64,000 bases of DNA from Polaromonas sp. (GTDB lineage Bacteria; Pseudomonadota; Gammaproteobacteria; Burkholderiales; Burkholderiaceae_C): positions 434,001 through 498,000 of the forward strand of contig NZ_JACPOF010000015.1 in NCBI RefSeq assembly GCF_016185115.1, in the 5' to 3' direction. This document shows, piece after piece, positions 8,495 through 16,849 of this stretch. Below the pieces are notes generated by a model. That model did not search any database and was not told the DNA's origin. It saw only the letters and a program-made list of their open reading frames with translations. The stretch's first letter is position 1. The number at the start of each line of letters is the position of its first letter. Position numbers and translations under genes: made by a program.

Positions 8495-9400
8495 TTATAG
8501 GTCGGAGTGGAGGTCAAAAATCAGACTTCTCAACCATTGATTGGCGGGGTCCTTGTGGTACCGGGCATGCCAGAAAAGGTTGATAGCTATTGTTGGAAGT
8601 TTTACTGGATGCGCTACATGCGTCAGGTTGAAAGGCTGCACCATGCTCTCGGCAAGTCGTTCTGGGACTGTCGCCACCATATCGGTTGATTGGAGTATGT
8701 GGCCGACTGCTACAAAGTGAGGCACAGTCAGGTTGATTTTCCGCTTGTTGCTCTTGCTGTCAATGATCTCGTCAACCTTGCCATGACCAGTGCCGGCCGA
8801 AACGATTGCGACGTGGTCGGCACCGAAAAATTCGGCAGCAGATATCTTGGCTTTATCGAGTTTGTGTCCCTTCCGGAACATGCAGACGTATTTCTGGACG
8901 AACAGGCGACGCTGGAAGAAGCTACTCTTTAATTGCGGAAGCAGCCCAATTGCCAAGTCAACATGACCGGCCTCCATTTCGTCCTTCAAATTTGTGGCGG
9001 TATTGCGAACGGTACTGATGGTTGTAAGGGGCGCCTGACGGCTAATCTCCTTCATTAAGCGCGGCAGAAAATATATCTCTCCTATGTCTGTCATGCCTAG
9101 AGAAAACCGACGCTGGCTGGTTGCAGGATTAAAAGAGGCTTTCTGATTAATCGCGCCATGGATCATGCCAAGCGCATAGCTAACCGACTCTGCGAACTGC
9201 TCCGCGAAAGGCGTCGGTTCCATGCCTCTGGGAGTTCGTAAGAAGAGCTCGTCACCTAATAACTTGCGCAGTCGTGCGAGGGAGTTGCTTACAGCGGGTT
9301 GCCCCAAGCCAAGATTTTCTGCGACTTTGGTGACTTTTCGTTCAGTCAGCAACTGATCAAAAAGTACCAGCAAGTTCAGATCAATGTCCTTAAGTTCCAT
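8495..9400 (-). CDS. nagR: LysR-family regulator, NahR/NagR type
   Basis: About 301 residues from the start that aligns with NahR (MELKDIDLNLL); upstream in-frame ATGs at 9412 and 9433 are alternatives. N-terminal HTH: VTKVAENLGLGQPAVSNSLARL. The effector domain contains NahR-like blocks recalled from the salicylate-responsive regulator: MTDIGEIYFLPRLM, SAGTGHGKVDE, VGHILQSTDMVATVP and FWHARYHKDPANQWLR. It is transcribed divergently from nagAa and is the likely activator of the nag-type genes with salicylate or an analogue as inducer. The family call is firm; the effector is inferred. Confidence 0.85.
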   Translation of the reverse strand: MELKDIDLNLLVLFDQLLTERKVTKVAENLGLGQPAVSNSLARLRKLLGDELFLRTPRGMEPTPFAEQFAESVSYALGMIHGAINQKASFNPATSQRRFSLGMTDIGEIYFLPRLMKEISRQAPLTTISTVRNTATNLKDEMEAGHVDLAIGLLPQLKSSFFQRRLFVQKYVCMFRKGHKLDKAKISAAEFFGADHVAIVSAGTGHGKVDEIIDSKSNKRKINLTVPHFVAVGHILQSTDMVATVPERLAESMVQPFNLTHVAHPVKLPTIAINLFWHARYHKDPANQWLRSLIFDLHSDL

Positions 9401-9447
9401 ATTTTCATTCATTGATTGGGATGATGACGGCAATCATTTTAATTGCA

Positions 9448-9476
9448 TTGACTGATATAACCTGAGCATCGATGAT
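9448..9476 (+). promoter_or_regulatory. Candidate sigma70 promoter of the nagAa operon
   Basis: TTGACT (9448-9453), 17-bp spacer, GATGAT (9471-9476) lies in the short divergent region between nagR and nagAa, 27 bases before the nagAa ATG. The -35 is good and the -10 is weak, as expected for an activator-dependent promoter. Predicted from consensus only. Confidence 0.35.
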
Positions 9477-9503
9477 TTGCTAACCACGACGGAGGCAAAA
9501 AAA

Positions 9504-10484
9504 ATGGAAGTACAAATACGCCCCCTCGCGCGATCTATTGACGTCGAACCTGGCGGAAATCTGCTCGAAGCTTTGAGGGCCAATTCGGTCCCGGTGTCTT
9601 ACAGCTGCCTTGCGGGTCGTTGTGGCACATGTCGTTGTAAGGTCGTGCGCGGTAGCGTACTGGAATCAGGTAGCGATGGCTCGCGTCCTTTAGACGGCGA
9701 GCAAGGTTTTGTTCTCGCATGCCAGACATTTATTACGGAACCTTGTGCAATAGAAATTCAGGAACCTGACGAGGTTGTTGTTCACCCGGCTCGAATCATC
9801 AAGGCGACGGTTGCCTCCATAGAGGATGCAACTCACGATATCAAGATATTGCGTTTGAGGCCCTCCAAACCACTTGACTTCTCGCCTGGTCAATACGCCC
9901 TATTGCAATTCACGCCTGAACATATTAGGCCGTACTCGATGGCTGGTCTCTGTGGGGACAGCGAGCTGGAGTTCCATATTCGATTGGTGGATCGTGGGAG
10001 GGTTACGACCTTTGTTGCCGACGAATTAAAAGTGGGTGATTCCGTGAGGGTGAGTGGCCCCATGGGGTCAGCCTATCTACGGCGCAAAGAAGGGCCAGTA
10101 ATCTGCGTTGCCGGTGGCACCGGGTTGGCACCCATCCTCTCAATTATGAGAGGAGCGCTTGCTGAGGGAATGCGCAACCCTGTGCACCTGTATTTCGGTG
10201 TGCGTTCCGAACGCGATGTCTATGGTCTAACCTGGATTAATGCCATCAAGAAAGACTTCCCGCAAATCCAGGTACATGTAGTCTTGAGCACCGGAGCTGC
10301 TGAAGGTTACAGGTTCGGACTGGTCACGGAAGCGATCCAATCTGATTGGTCCAGCTTGGAAAATTTCCGAGCCTATCTTTGCGGCGCTCCGCCAATGGTT
10401 GAGGCTGCAACTGCGTTGGTCCAGAAGCTCGGCGTGCATCCAGATAAGGTGTATGCGGATGCTTTTTATGCCAGCGGGACATGA
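9504..10484 (+). CDS. nagAa: Ferredoxin reductase component of ring-hydroxylating oxygenase (NagAa/NahAa type)
   Basis: A 326-residue electron-transfer flavoprotein passing electrons from NAD(P)H to the Rieske ferredoxin. The N-terminal plant-type [2Fe-2S] domain has Cys35, Cys40, Cys43 (YSCLAGRCGTCRC) and Cys73. The FAD domain has RPYSMAGL, the NAD domain GGTGLAPILSI, and the C-terminus AYLCGAPPMVEA and YADAFY. These match the naphthalene dioxygenase reductase as I recall it. ATG 9504 was chosen over TTG 9477 because of GGAGG at 9491 and the match to the NahAa start. It opens the operon nagAa-nagK-nagG-nagH-nagAb. Confidence 0.92.
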   Translation: MEVQIRPLARSIDVEPGGNLLEALRANSVPVSYSCLAGRCGTCRCKVVRGSVLESGSDGSRPLDGEQGFVLACQTFITEPCAIEIQEPDEVVVHPARIIKATVASIEDATHDIKILRLRPSKPLDFSPGQYALLQFTPEHIRPYSMAGLCGDSELEFHIRLVDRGRVTTFVADELKVGDSVRVSGPMGSAYLRRKEGPVICVAGGTGLAPILSIMRGALAEGMRNPVHLYFGVRSERDVYGLTWINAIKKDFPQIQVHVVLSTGAAEGYRFGLVTEAIQSDWSSLENFRAYLCGAPPMVEAATALVQKLGVHPDKVYADAFYASGT

Positions 10485-10565
10485 TGGCTCAACGCAGGCG
10501 ATAGCCTAATTTTTGATCGTCGTTGATTTTTCAATAATTCTCAAATCAAGTTTTAGAGGTAGAAA

Positions 10566-11261
10566 ATGAAATATGTCCTGCAACCTACCGCCATTACGAC
10601 GTTGGCTGTAACGGGCACAGATGAACGATTTCCTGTCAATCGAATTTTCTGTGTAGGGCGGAATTACGCCGCTCATGCCAGGGAAATGGGAAAGGATCCC
10701 GACCGCGATCCTCCGTTCTTTTTTATGAAGCCTGCAAACGCTGCGGTAGATGCTTCAGTCGCGGTGGCGGTGCCCTATCCATCACAAACAAAAAATTTCC
10801 ATCACGAAATAGAGCTGGTGGTCGCGATTGAGAGTGGCGGTCGCAATATTCCGGCAGACAGTGCGCTTTCACACGTATTCGGTTATGCAGTAGGACTGGA
10901 CATGACCCGGAGAGACCTCCAACTGGAGGCTCGCGATAAAGGGCGGCCGTGGGAATTTGGAAAATCCTTTGCACTGTCCGCACCCATAGGCAGCATATCT
11001 AGAGCTTCGCATGTTGGGCACTTGAATATGGGATCTATCGCGGTAACGGTCAATGGCCAGTCCCGGCAGTCCTCTGATGTGTCGAAGTTGATATGGTCAG
11101 TCGCCGAGTCAATTGCATATTTGTCGCAATACGAAGCTCTGGAGCCGGGCGATCTGATCATGACTGGAACACCAGAGGGAGTTAATTCTGTTGTGCCTGG
11201 CGACGTGATGAGGGGGAGTATTGATGGCCTGGCCAGCATAACGGTTAGTGTGAAAGATTGA
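10566..11261 (+). CDS. nagK: Fumarylpyruvate hydrolase-like FAH-family protein (NagK type)
   Basis: A 231-residue FAH-fold hydrolase. FCVGRNYAAHAREMG and PPFFFMKPANA near the N-terminus, the metal-binding HHEIELVVA, GYAVGLDMTRRDLQ and a terminal PGDLIMTGTPEGV are the NagK-type set. NagK cleaves fumarylpyruvate to fumarate and pyruvate, the last step of the gentisate pathway. Its place between nagAa and nagG supports a gentisate-type route, but the preceding enzymes NagI and NagL are absent here, so the real substrate may be another acylpyruvate. Confidence 0.82.
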   Translation: MKYVLQPTAITTLAVTGTDERFPVNRIFCVGRNYAAHAREMGKDPDRDPPFFFMKPANAAVDASVAVAVPYPSQTKNFHHEIELVVAIESGGRNIPADSALSHVFGYAVGLDMTRRDLQLEARDKGRPWEFGKSFALSAPIGSISRASHVGHLNMGSIAVTVNGQSRQSSDVSKLIWSVAESIAYLSQYEALEPGDLIMTGTPEGVNSVVPGDVMRGSIDGLASITVSVKD

Positions 11262-11286
11262 ATTTTCTTAAGCGAGAGGAACAAAG

Positions 11287-12558
11287 ATGACGATATCCAC
11301 AGCGACCGCTAGCGGAACCTTCCCGAAAGAACTTCAATGGGAGTCCGACGGCACCAGCCGCATTCCCTTCATGGCTTACACGGGTGAAGAGCTTCACAAA
11401 AAAGAGCTGGAACGTTTCTTTTACAAAAACCACTGGTGCTACGTCGGCCTGGAAGCCGAGATTCCCAATCATGGCGACTTTAAACGCACGGTGATAGGCG
11501 AGCGCTCGGTCATCATGGCGCGAGGCGGCGATGGTGAGATCAACGTGGTCGAGAACGTCTGCGCGCATCGCGGCATGCAGTTCTGCCGCGAGCGCCATGG
11601 CAACAAGAAAGGCTTTGTCTGCCCCTACCACCAGTGGGGCTACAACCTCAAGGGCGACCTGCTGGGCGTGCCTTTCCGGCGCGGCGTGCGGGTGGACGGC
11701 AAGGTCAATGGCGGCATGCCGGAGGATTTCAAGACAGCCGACCACGGCCTGAACAAACTGAAAGTCGCCACGCGCGGCGGTGTGGTGTTTGCCAGCTTCG
11801 ACCACGACATCGAGTCACTCGAAGACTTTATGGGTCCGACCATCCTCGGCTACTTCGACCGCCTGTTCGACGGCCGCAAGCTCACCATCCTGGGCTATAA
11901 CCGCCAGCGCATTCCCGGCAACTGGAAGCTGATGCAGGAAAACATCAAGGACCCCTATCACCCGGGCCTGCTGCACACCTGGTTTGTGACCTTCGGCCTC
12001 TGGCGTGCCGACAACAAGTCCGAACTGAAGATGGACGCACACCATCGCCATGCGGCCATGATCTCAACACGCGGCAGCGCCGGCAAGTCAGAGCAGGTCA
12101 CGCAGGTGTCCAGCTTCAAGGAGAGCATGGAACTCAACGACCCGCGCTTCCTCGACATCGTGCCCGAGCCCTGGTGGGGCGGACCGACGGCGGTGATGAT
12201 GACGCTGTTCCCGAGTGTCATCCTGCAGCAGCAAGTCAACAGCGTGTCGACCCGCCACATCCAGCCGCTCGGTCACGGCAAGTTTGATTTCGTCTGGACG
12301 CATTTTGGTTTTGAAGACGACACGCCCGAGATGACACAGCGCCGCCTGCGCCAGTCCAACCTGTTCGGCCCTGCCGGTTTTGTGTCGGCAGACGACGGCG
12401 AGGTGATCGAGTTTTCGCAGCAGGGCTTTGAGCAAAAGCCCTTTCACCGCACGCTGGCCGAACTGGGCGGTCGCGGTGTGGAAGACACTGACCACATGGT
12501 GACGGAAACGCTGATACGCGGCATGTACGAGTACTGGCGCAAAGTCATGGAAGCCTGA
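11287..12558 (+). CDS. nagG: Salicylate 5-hydroxylase-type Rieske oxygenase large subunit (NagG-like)
   Basis: A 423-residue alpha subunit, the same length as recalled for NagG. The Rieske centre is Cys92-x-His94 and Cys112-x2-His115 (VCAHRG, CPYHQWGY). The mononuclear iron site is in NIKDPYHPGLLH (Asp222 bridge, His225, His230). Blocks such as EAEIPNHGDFKRTVIGERSVIM and HMVTETLIRGMYEYWRKVM are NagG-like. NagG/NagH hydroxylate salicylate to gentisate using NagAa and NagAb. From about 30 codons in, base composition rises sharply with G/C third positions, unlike nagK and nagAb, suggesting separate ancestry. Confidence 0.92.
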   Translation: MTISTATASGTFPKELQWESDGTSRIPFMAYTGEELHKKELERFFYKNHWCYVGLEAEIPNHGDFKRTVIGERSVIMARGGDGEINVVENVCAHRGMQFCRERHGNKKGFVCPYHQWGYNLKGDLLGVPFRRGVRVDGKVNGGMPEDFKTADHGLNKLKVATRGGVVFASFDHDIESLEDFMGPTILGYFDRLFDGRKLTILGYNRQRIPGNWKLMQENIKDPYHPGLLHTWFVTFGLWRADNKSELKMDAHHRHAAMISTRGSAGKSEQVTQVSSFKESMELNDPRFLDIVPEPWWGGPTAVMMTLFPSVILQQQVNSVSTRHIQPLGHGKFDFVWTHFGFEDDTPEMTQRRLRQSNLFGPAGFVSADDGEVIEFSQQGFEQKPFHRTLAELGGRGVEDTDHMVTETLIRGMYEYWRKVMEA

Positions 12559-12560
12559 AC

Positions 12561-13040
12561 ATGATTTCCATCGACTTTCAGGACTACTTCCAGCTCACGC
12601 AGCTCTACGCCAACTACGCCAAGGCCGTCGATTCTGGCGACTGGGACTTGTGGCCCGAGTTTTTCACCGAAGAATGCTCTTACAAGCTGGTGCCGCGTGA
12701 AAACCACGAACGCGGCTTTCCGCTGGCCACGCTGATGTTTGAAAGCAAGGGCATGCTGAAAGACCGCGCCTACGGCATCCGCGAGACGCTGTTCCATGAC
12801 CCGTACTATCAGCGCCATGTGGTCGGTGCGCCCGTCATCCACAAGGCTGACGGCCGGCGTTTTGAAAGCGAAGCCAACTACGCGGTCTTTCGCACCAAGC
12901 TCTCGCAGGAAAGCACGGTGTTCAACACCGGCCGATACCTCGATGTGGTGGTCAAAACGCCGGACGGGCTGAAGTTTGAATCGCGCCACTGCATCTACGA
13001 CAGCGAGATGATTCCGAACTCCATCATTTACCCGATCTGA
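12561..13040 (+). CDS. nagH: Salicylate 5-hydroxylase-type oxygenase small subunit (NagH-like)
   Basis: A 159-residue beta subunit of the SnoaL/NTF2-like cone fold that caps the alpha3beta3 hexamer. LTQLYANYAKAVDSGDWDLWPEFF is the usual start, with RETLFHDPYYQRHVVG and SRHCIYDSEMIPNSIIYPI near the end. It begins 2 bases after nagG ends, so expression is coupled. It shares the G/C-rich third-position bias of nagG, and the change back to moderate G+C falls almost exactly at its stop codon. Confidence 0.9.
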   Translation: MISIDFQDYFQLTQLYANYAKAVDSGDWDLWPEFFTEECSYKLVPRENHERGFPLATLMFESKGMLKDRAYGIRETLFHDPYYQRHVVGAPVIHKADGRRFESEANYAVFRTKLSQESTVFNTGRYLDVVVKTPDGLKFESRHCIYDSEMIPNSIIYPI

Positions 13041-13041
13041 A

Positions 13042-13362
13042 ATGAATACTGAATCTTGGATAGACGCAGTTGCGCAGGCGGACATACCGAAGGACGATGT
13101 GATCGGGCTGATTATTGGTGGTCGCGACGTTGCCCTTTACAACGTCGATGGAGCAATCTATGCCACAGCAAACGCTTGCACCCATGGTAAAGCTAGGCTG
13201 TGCGACGGGTTCTTGGACGGGCATGAAATTGAATGCCCGCTTCATCAAGGAAAGTTCGATGTTCGAGACGGGCGAGGTATGTGCGAGCCCATAGATACCG
13301 ACGTCAAAACTTACCCTGTCCGAATTGAAAATGGGCGCGTGTTTTTAAGCATGCAAGATTAG
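13042..13362 (+). CDS. nagAb: Rieske ferredoxin component (NagAb/NahAb type)
   Basis: A 106-residue soluble [2Fe-2S] ferredoxin that carries electrons from the NagAa-like reductase to the NagG/NagH oxygenase. The cluster ligands are Cys46-x-His48 (ACTHG) and Cys65-x2-His68 (CPLHQGKFD). DVALYNVDGAIYAT and a late KTYPVRIENGRV match NahAb as recalled. It starts one base after the nagH stop, but its composition is that of the surrounding island DNA rather than of nagGH. Terminal dioxygenase genes of the naphthalene type (nagAc/Ad) do not follow. Confidence 0.92.
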   Translation: MNTESWIDAVAQADIPKDDVIGLIIGGRDVALYNVDGAIYATANACTHGKARLCDGFLDGHEIECPLHQGKFDVRDGRGMCEPIDTDVKTYPVRIENGRVFLSMQD

Positions 13363-13404
13363 CGCGAGCTTCACCGTGTTGTTTACAAAAATAAGGAGAC
13401 TGGG

Positions 13405-13482
13405 ATGCAAACTGAGAGCTTCCACCAACTGCCAGTGAGTAACAAGCAGCCCCTAAAACTGTCAGTGAGGGCTTCAGTATGA
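13405..13482 (+). CDS. Possible 25-residue leader ORF coupled to livH
   Basis: Too short for the ORF track. An ATG at 13405 is preceded by AAGGAGACTGGG and opens 25 codons (starting MQTESFHQLPV) ending in TGA at 13480-13482. That stop overlaps the ATG of the downstream livH as ATGA. The strong ribosome site and the exact overlap suggest it is translated and couples to livH, or is the remnant of a deleted gene such as a livK. No function can be assigned. Confidence 0.35.
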   Translation: MQTESFHQLPVSNKQPLKLSVRASV

Positions 13483-14396
13483 GTAGCACGATATTCTTCG
13501 CGCAGCTCTTAAATGGACTGCAATTCGGCGTATTACTTTTTCTTCTAGCCGCTGGTCTAACTCTGGTGTTTGGCATCATGAGTTTCGTCAACCTGGCGCA
13601 CGGTTCGCTATACATGATGGGCGCTTATTTTGCGGCCACAGTTTTTGGTTACACCGGCAGCTTCACATTGGCCGTCTTAGGTGCCATGCTCGGTTCTCTC
13701 ATCTTGGGACTTTTGCTCGAAGTGGTAGCGATTTCAAAGCTTTACAGGCGTGATCATCTTGATCATGTACTGGCCACTTTTGGTTTGATTTTGTTCTTTA
13801 ACGAGCTGGTACGCATCATCTGGGGATCCCAGCCGCTTTTTCTTGGGGTGCCAGAATCTCTGAGTGGGGCAGTGGATATCAATGGATTTACTTATCCGGC
13901 GTACCGCTTCGCAATCATTTTTTCTGGTTTAGTTGTAGCAATCGGCTCTTACTTCTTAATCAACAAAACCAGGGTTGGCATGCTCATTCGGGCCGGCTCA
14001 GTGAATCCCCGAATGGTTGGCGCCCTCGGTGTGAACATCGGCTTGCTCAATGCCATGTTATTCGGAGTCGGCGCAATGCTCGCGGGGTTTGCCGGCGCAA
14101 TCGCTGGCCCCATTCTTTCGGTGCAGTCGGGTATGGGTGAACCGGTATTAATCACGACCCTTGTGGTCATAGTCATCGGCGGGATTGGATCAGTTAGCGG
14201 CGCGTTTTATGCCTCGTTGATTGTTGGAATCGTTGACACGCTCGGGCGAGCTTTTCTCCCCTTTCTTCTCAGGCAAGTAACGGAACGGTCTCTTGCAGAT
14301 GCAGCAGGTCCAGCACTCGCATCCATGCTTATCTATCTGCTAATGGCTGTCGTGCTGGCTTGGCGCCCGCAGGGGCTTTTCCCCGCAAACAGGTGA
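13479..14396 (+). CDS. livH: Branched-chain-type ABC transporter permease LivH (second set)
   Basis: A 305-residue inner-membrane permease with AAGLTLVFGIMSFVNLAHGSLYMMGAYF near the start and VVIVIGGIGSVSGAFYASLIVGIVDTLGR near the end, both LivH signatures. It starts inside the stop of the 25-residue upstream ORF. The downstream order livM-livG-livF-livK gives a full importer beside the nag-type genes, so it probably imports their aromatic acid substrate; this is inferred from position. Confidence 0.92.
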   Translation: MSSTIFFAQLLNGLQFGVLLFLLAAGLTLVFGIMSFVNLAHGSLYMMGAYFAATVFGYTGSFTLAVLGAMLGSLILGLLLEVVAISKLYRRDHLDHVLATFGLILFFNELVRIIWGSQPLFLGVPESLSGAVDINGFTYPAYRFAIIFSGLVVAIGSYFLINKTRVGMLIRAGSVNPRMVGALGVNIGLLNAMLFGVGAMLAGFAGAIAGPILSVQSGMGEPVLITTLVVIVIGGIGSVSGAFYASLIVGIVDTLGRAFLPFLLRQVTERSLADAAGPALASMLIYLLMAVVLAWRPQGLFPANR

Positions 14397-14399
14397 CTT

Positions 14400-15380
14400 A
14401 TGAAAAAACTTATATCGCGGCCTAGCACCTGGGTCCCCTTACTCGTCTTGGCATGCCTGGCAGGTGTGCCCTTTTTCGCACAAATGACGGGGCAGATGTT
14501 CTATGTATCGTTCTTTGCACGGATCATTATTTATGCGATTGCCGCATGCGCTTTGAATGTCGCGCTGGGGTACGGTGGACTGATCAGTTTTGGACATGCC
14601 CTTTTTCTAGGGCTGGGGGCCTATGCTGTCGGTCTGTCGTCTTACTATGACGTCGGAAATGGATGGGTTCATCTGTTGGTGTGTATAGGCACTTGTGCAC
14701 TGGTTGCACTGGTGACTGGGGTTGTAAGCCTGCGCACTACTGGTATTGCATTCATCATGATCACTCTGGCCTTCGCGCAAATGGGATATTTTCTGTTTGT
14801 GAGTTTGAAGATCTACGGCGGTGACGATGGTTTGCCAATCTCGAGTGCCAGTAAATTCGGAACATTCAGCCTTGGCAGTGCTGCGAATATTTACATAATC
14901 GCTTTTCTTGTACTTGTCCTTTTTCTCTGGTGGTTTGCGAAGCTGCGGGTGGCGCCATTTGGTATGGCGCTGCGAGGGGCCAGGCAAAATGCGCGGCGCG
15001 TTAAAGCTTCTGGTGTGCCAGTTTTCAACGTCCAGTTGTTGGCCTATGTGGTTTCTGGGGTAGCTTGTGGAATTGCGGGCTTTCTACTTGCCAACTTGAA
15101 CGCTTTTGCTTCACCAAATAACCTGTCCTGGATTGTTTCCGGGGAGTTGATTGTTATTCTTGTAATAGGCGGAATAGGGTCAGTTTTCGGTCCCCTGCTC
15201 GGAGCAATTGTTTTTCTCGGCTTGGAAGAAGTCTTGAAGCTCTACACGGAGCATTGGATGGTCATCTTCGGGCCTCTCATCGTGTTAGTTGCAATCCTGG
15301 GTAAGCGGGGAATTGTTGGCGTTCTTCAACGTTTCGACAAACCGGTCGATCGTTACACCGCCGAGGGAGAAAAGCTGTGA
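14400..15380 (+). CDS. livM: Branched-chain-type ABC transporter permease LivM (second set)
   Basis: A 326-residue integral membrane protein. ALNVALGYGGLISFGHALFLGLGAYAVG is the LivM hallmark, with LVIGGIGSVFGPLLGAIVFLGLEEVL near the C-terminus. Here LivM is free-standing, unlike the fused LivMG at 1943. It begins 3 bases after livH stops and its last codons overlap the GTG start of livG by 4 bases. Confidence 0.92.
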   Translation: MKKLISRPSTWVPLLVLACLAGVPFFAQMTGQMFYVSFFARIIIYAIAACALNVALGYGGLISFGHALFLGLGAYAVGLSSYYDVGNGWVHLLVCIGTCALVALVTGVVSLRTTGIAFIMITLAFAQMGYFLFVSLKIYGGDDGLPISSASKFGTFSLGSAANIYIIAFLVLVLFLWWFAKLRVAPFGMALRGARQNARRVKASGVPVFNVQLLAYVVSGVACGIAGFLLANLNAFASPNNLSWIVSGELIVILVIGGIGSVFGPLLGAIVFLGLEEVLKLYTEHWMVIFGPLIVLVAILGKRGIVGVLQRFDKPVDRYTAEGEKL

Positions 15381-16129
15381 GCACGATACTCCGTACCGAT
15401 AACCTGACCAAACGCTACGGCTCGCTTGTCGTCACCGATGGCGTTTCCTTAACCGTAAACCAAGGTGAGTTGCATGCTGTGATTGGGCCCAATGGTGCAG
15501 GGAAAACCACGCTGATTAACCAAATCAGTGGTGAGCTTTCCTCTGACGGAGGCCGTGTGTGGTTTGACGGCAAGGACATCACGAGGTTGCAGGCGCATCA
15601 CCGCGCGCGTAGTGGCTTGCTGCGTTCCTACCAAATCACATCCATATTTGAAGAGTTTACGGTCCTCGAAAATGCGACGTTTTCTGCGTTGGCCGCGCGA
15701 GATCATGTGTTTAGTTTCTGGAAGCCGATGCTGGAAAACGTCCAAGGACGGGGTTTTGCAGAGGAGGCTCTCGACGCAGTTGGATTGGCGCACCGGGCTT
15801 CAACCTCTGCAAGTGAGCTTGGTTATGGAGAGCGACGTCAACTAGAGCTGGCAATGAGCCTGGCTGCAGGCCCAAAGTTTTTGCTTCTTGACGAGCCAAT
15901 GGCCGGGATGAGCAGTCAAGAATCAGCGTCGGTTGTTCAGTTGCTCAAGAAGTTAAAGCAACGCTACGCAATTCTTCTTGTGGAACACGATATGGATGCC
16001 GTATTTGCTTTAGCAGACCGCATCAGCGTGCTCGTTTACGGAAAAGTGTTTTTTACAGGCACACCCGAGGAAATCAAGCGCAACCATGAAGTTCGAGCAA
16101 TTTATCTTGGTGAAGAATCAGCCGATTAA
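15377..16129 (+). CDS. livG: Branched-chain-type ABC transporter ATPase LivG (second set)
   Basis: A 250-residue ATP-binding subunit. Walker A is GPNGAGKTT (about residues 37-45), the signature region is LGYGERRQLELA, Walker B is FLLLDEPMAG and the switch His lies in LLVEHDMDAV. The GTG start overlaps livM by 4 bases. The long insert after the Q-loop (FEEFTVLENATFSALA) is normal for LivG. It should form a heterodimer with the LivF encoded next. Confidence 0.92.
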   Translation: MSTILRTDNLTKRYGSLVVTDGVSLTVNQGELHAVIGPNGAGKTTLINQISGELSSDGGRVWFDGKDITRLQAHHRARSGLLRSYQITSIFEEFTVLENATFSALAARDHVFSFWKPMLENVQGRGFAEEALDAVGLAHRASTSASELGYGERRQLELAMSLAAGPKFLLLDEPMAGMSSQESASVVQLLKKLKQRYAILLVEHDMDAVFALADRISVLVYGKVFFTGTPEEIKRNHEVRAIYLGEESAD

Positions 16130-16138
16130 AGGAACGTC

Positions 16139-16849
16139 GTGACTAAATTTCTATCCATTGAGCGGCTGCAAGCCTCGTACGGCAAGGCGCAAGCCCTCTT
16201 TGACATTTCGTTAGAAGTGTCTGAGGGGGAGGTGATAACTCTGCTCGGGCGAAACGGGATGGGGCGTTCAACTACAGTGAACTGTCTTTTCGGTCTACTT
16301 CCCACCCTTGGTGGGACGATAGAGGTGAGGGGGGCTTCAGTTACTACGCAACCGTCCTACCGCATAGCCAGGCTGGGTCTAGCACTCGTACCAGAGGGTC
16401 GTCAGGTATTTCCCAACCTGACTGTTGCTGAAAATCTAGTTGCGACTGCGAGAGTCGGGAACACCAAACAGGGTTTGTGGACACTTGAACGTGTTTACAA
16501 ATTCTTCCCTAGACTGCAGGAGCGATGCCGGAATCTTGGATCTCAGCTTTCCGGGGGCGAGCAACAGATGCTTGCTATTGGCAGGGCCTTAATGACGAAT
16601 CCCAATCTTCTTGTACTTGACGAAGCCACTGAGGGGCTGGCTCCAGTTATACGCCAGGAAATTTGGCACGCATTGGGCGAGTTAAAAAAAGAGGGACTGT
16701 CCCAAATTGTCATCGACAAAAATGTAAAGGCATTATTGGGTTTGGCTGACCGACACTACGTGATTGAAAAAGGCAGAACTGTCTGGGAAGGAAGCTCGGA
16801 GCAGCTGCGTGCAACGCCAGAAGTAATTGAGCAGTATCTCGGGGTATAG
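16139..16849 (+). CDS. livF: Branched-chain-type ABC transporter ATPase LivF with altered Walker A (second set)
   Basis: A 236-residue ATPase subunit with a GTG start 9 bases after livG. The P-loop reads GRNGMGRST, so the Walker A lysine is replaced by arginine. The signature LSGGEQQML and Walker B LLVLDEATEGLAP are kept, while the switch region is VIDKNVKAL rather than the usual EQN. A similar subgroup of LivF may exist in Burkholderiales, but I cannot confirm this. If the arginine impairs ATP binding, the site may be mainly structural, with hydrolysis at the LivG site. Confidence 0.88.
   Translation: MTKFLSIERLQASYGKAQALFDISLEVSEGEVITLLGRNGMGRSTTVNCLFGLLPTLGGTIEVRGASVTTQPSYRIARLGLALVPEGRQVFPNLTVAENLVATARVGNTKQGLWTLERVYKFFPRLQERCRNLGSQLSGGEQQMLAIGRALMTNPNLLVLDEATEGLAPVIRQEIWHALGELKKEGLSQIVIDKNVKALLGLADRHYVIEKGRTVWEGSSEQLRATPEVIEQYLGV

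Noticed and set aside
8507-8932. Small + strand ORFs at 8507, 8690 and 8806
   Set aside because: They lie wholly inside the well-supported nagR-like gene on the other strand.
9442-9456. ATTGCATTGACTGAT as a NahR-type operator (ATTCACGCT-N2-TGAT)
   Set aside because: Only the outer bases match, and the site overlaps the -35 region rather than lying upstream of it as in nah and sal promoters.
11245-11805. Long antisense ORF opposite nagG (also 12088-12495 and 12444-13085)
   Set aside because: It is a shadow of G/C-rich codon use in nagGH; no family features or ribosome site.
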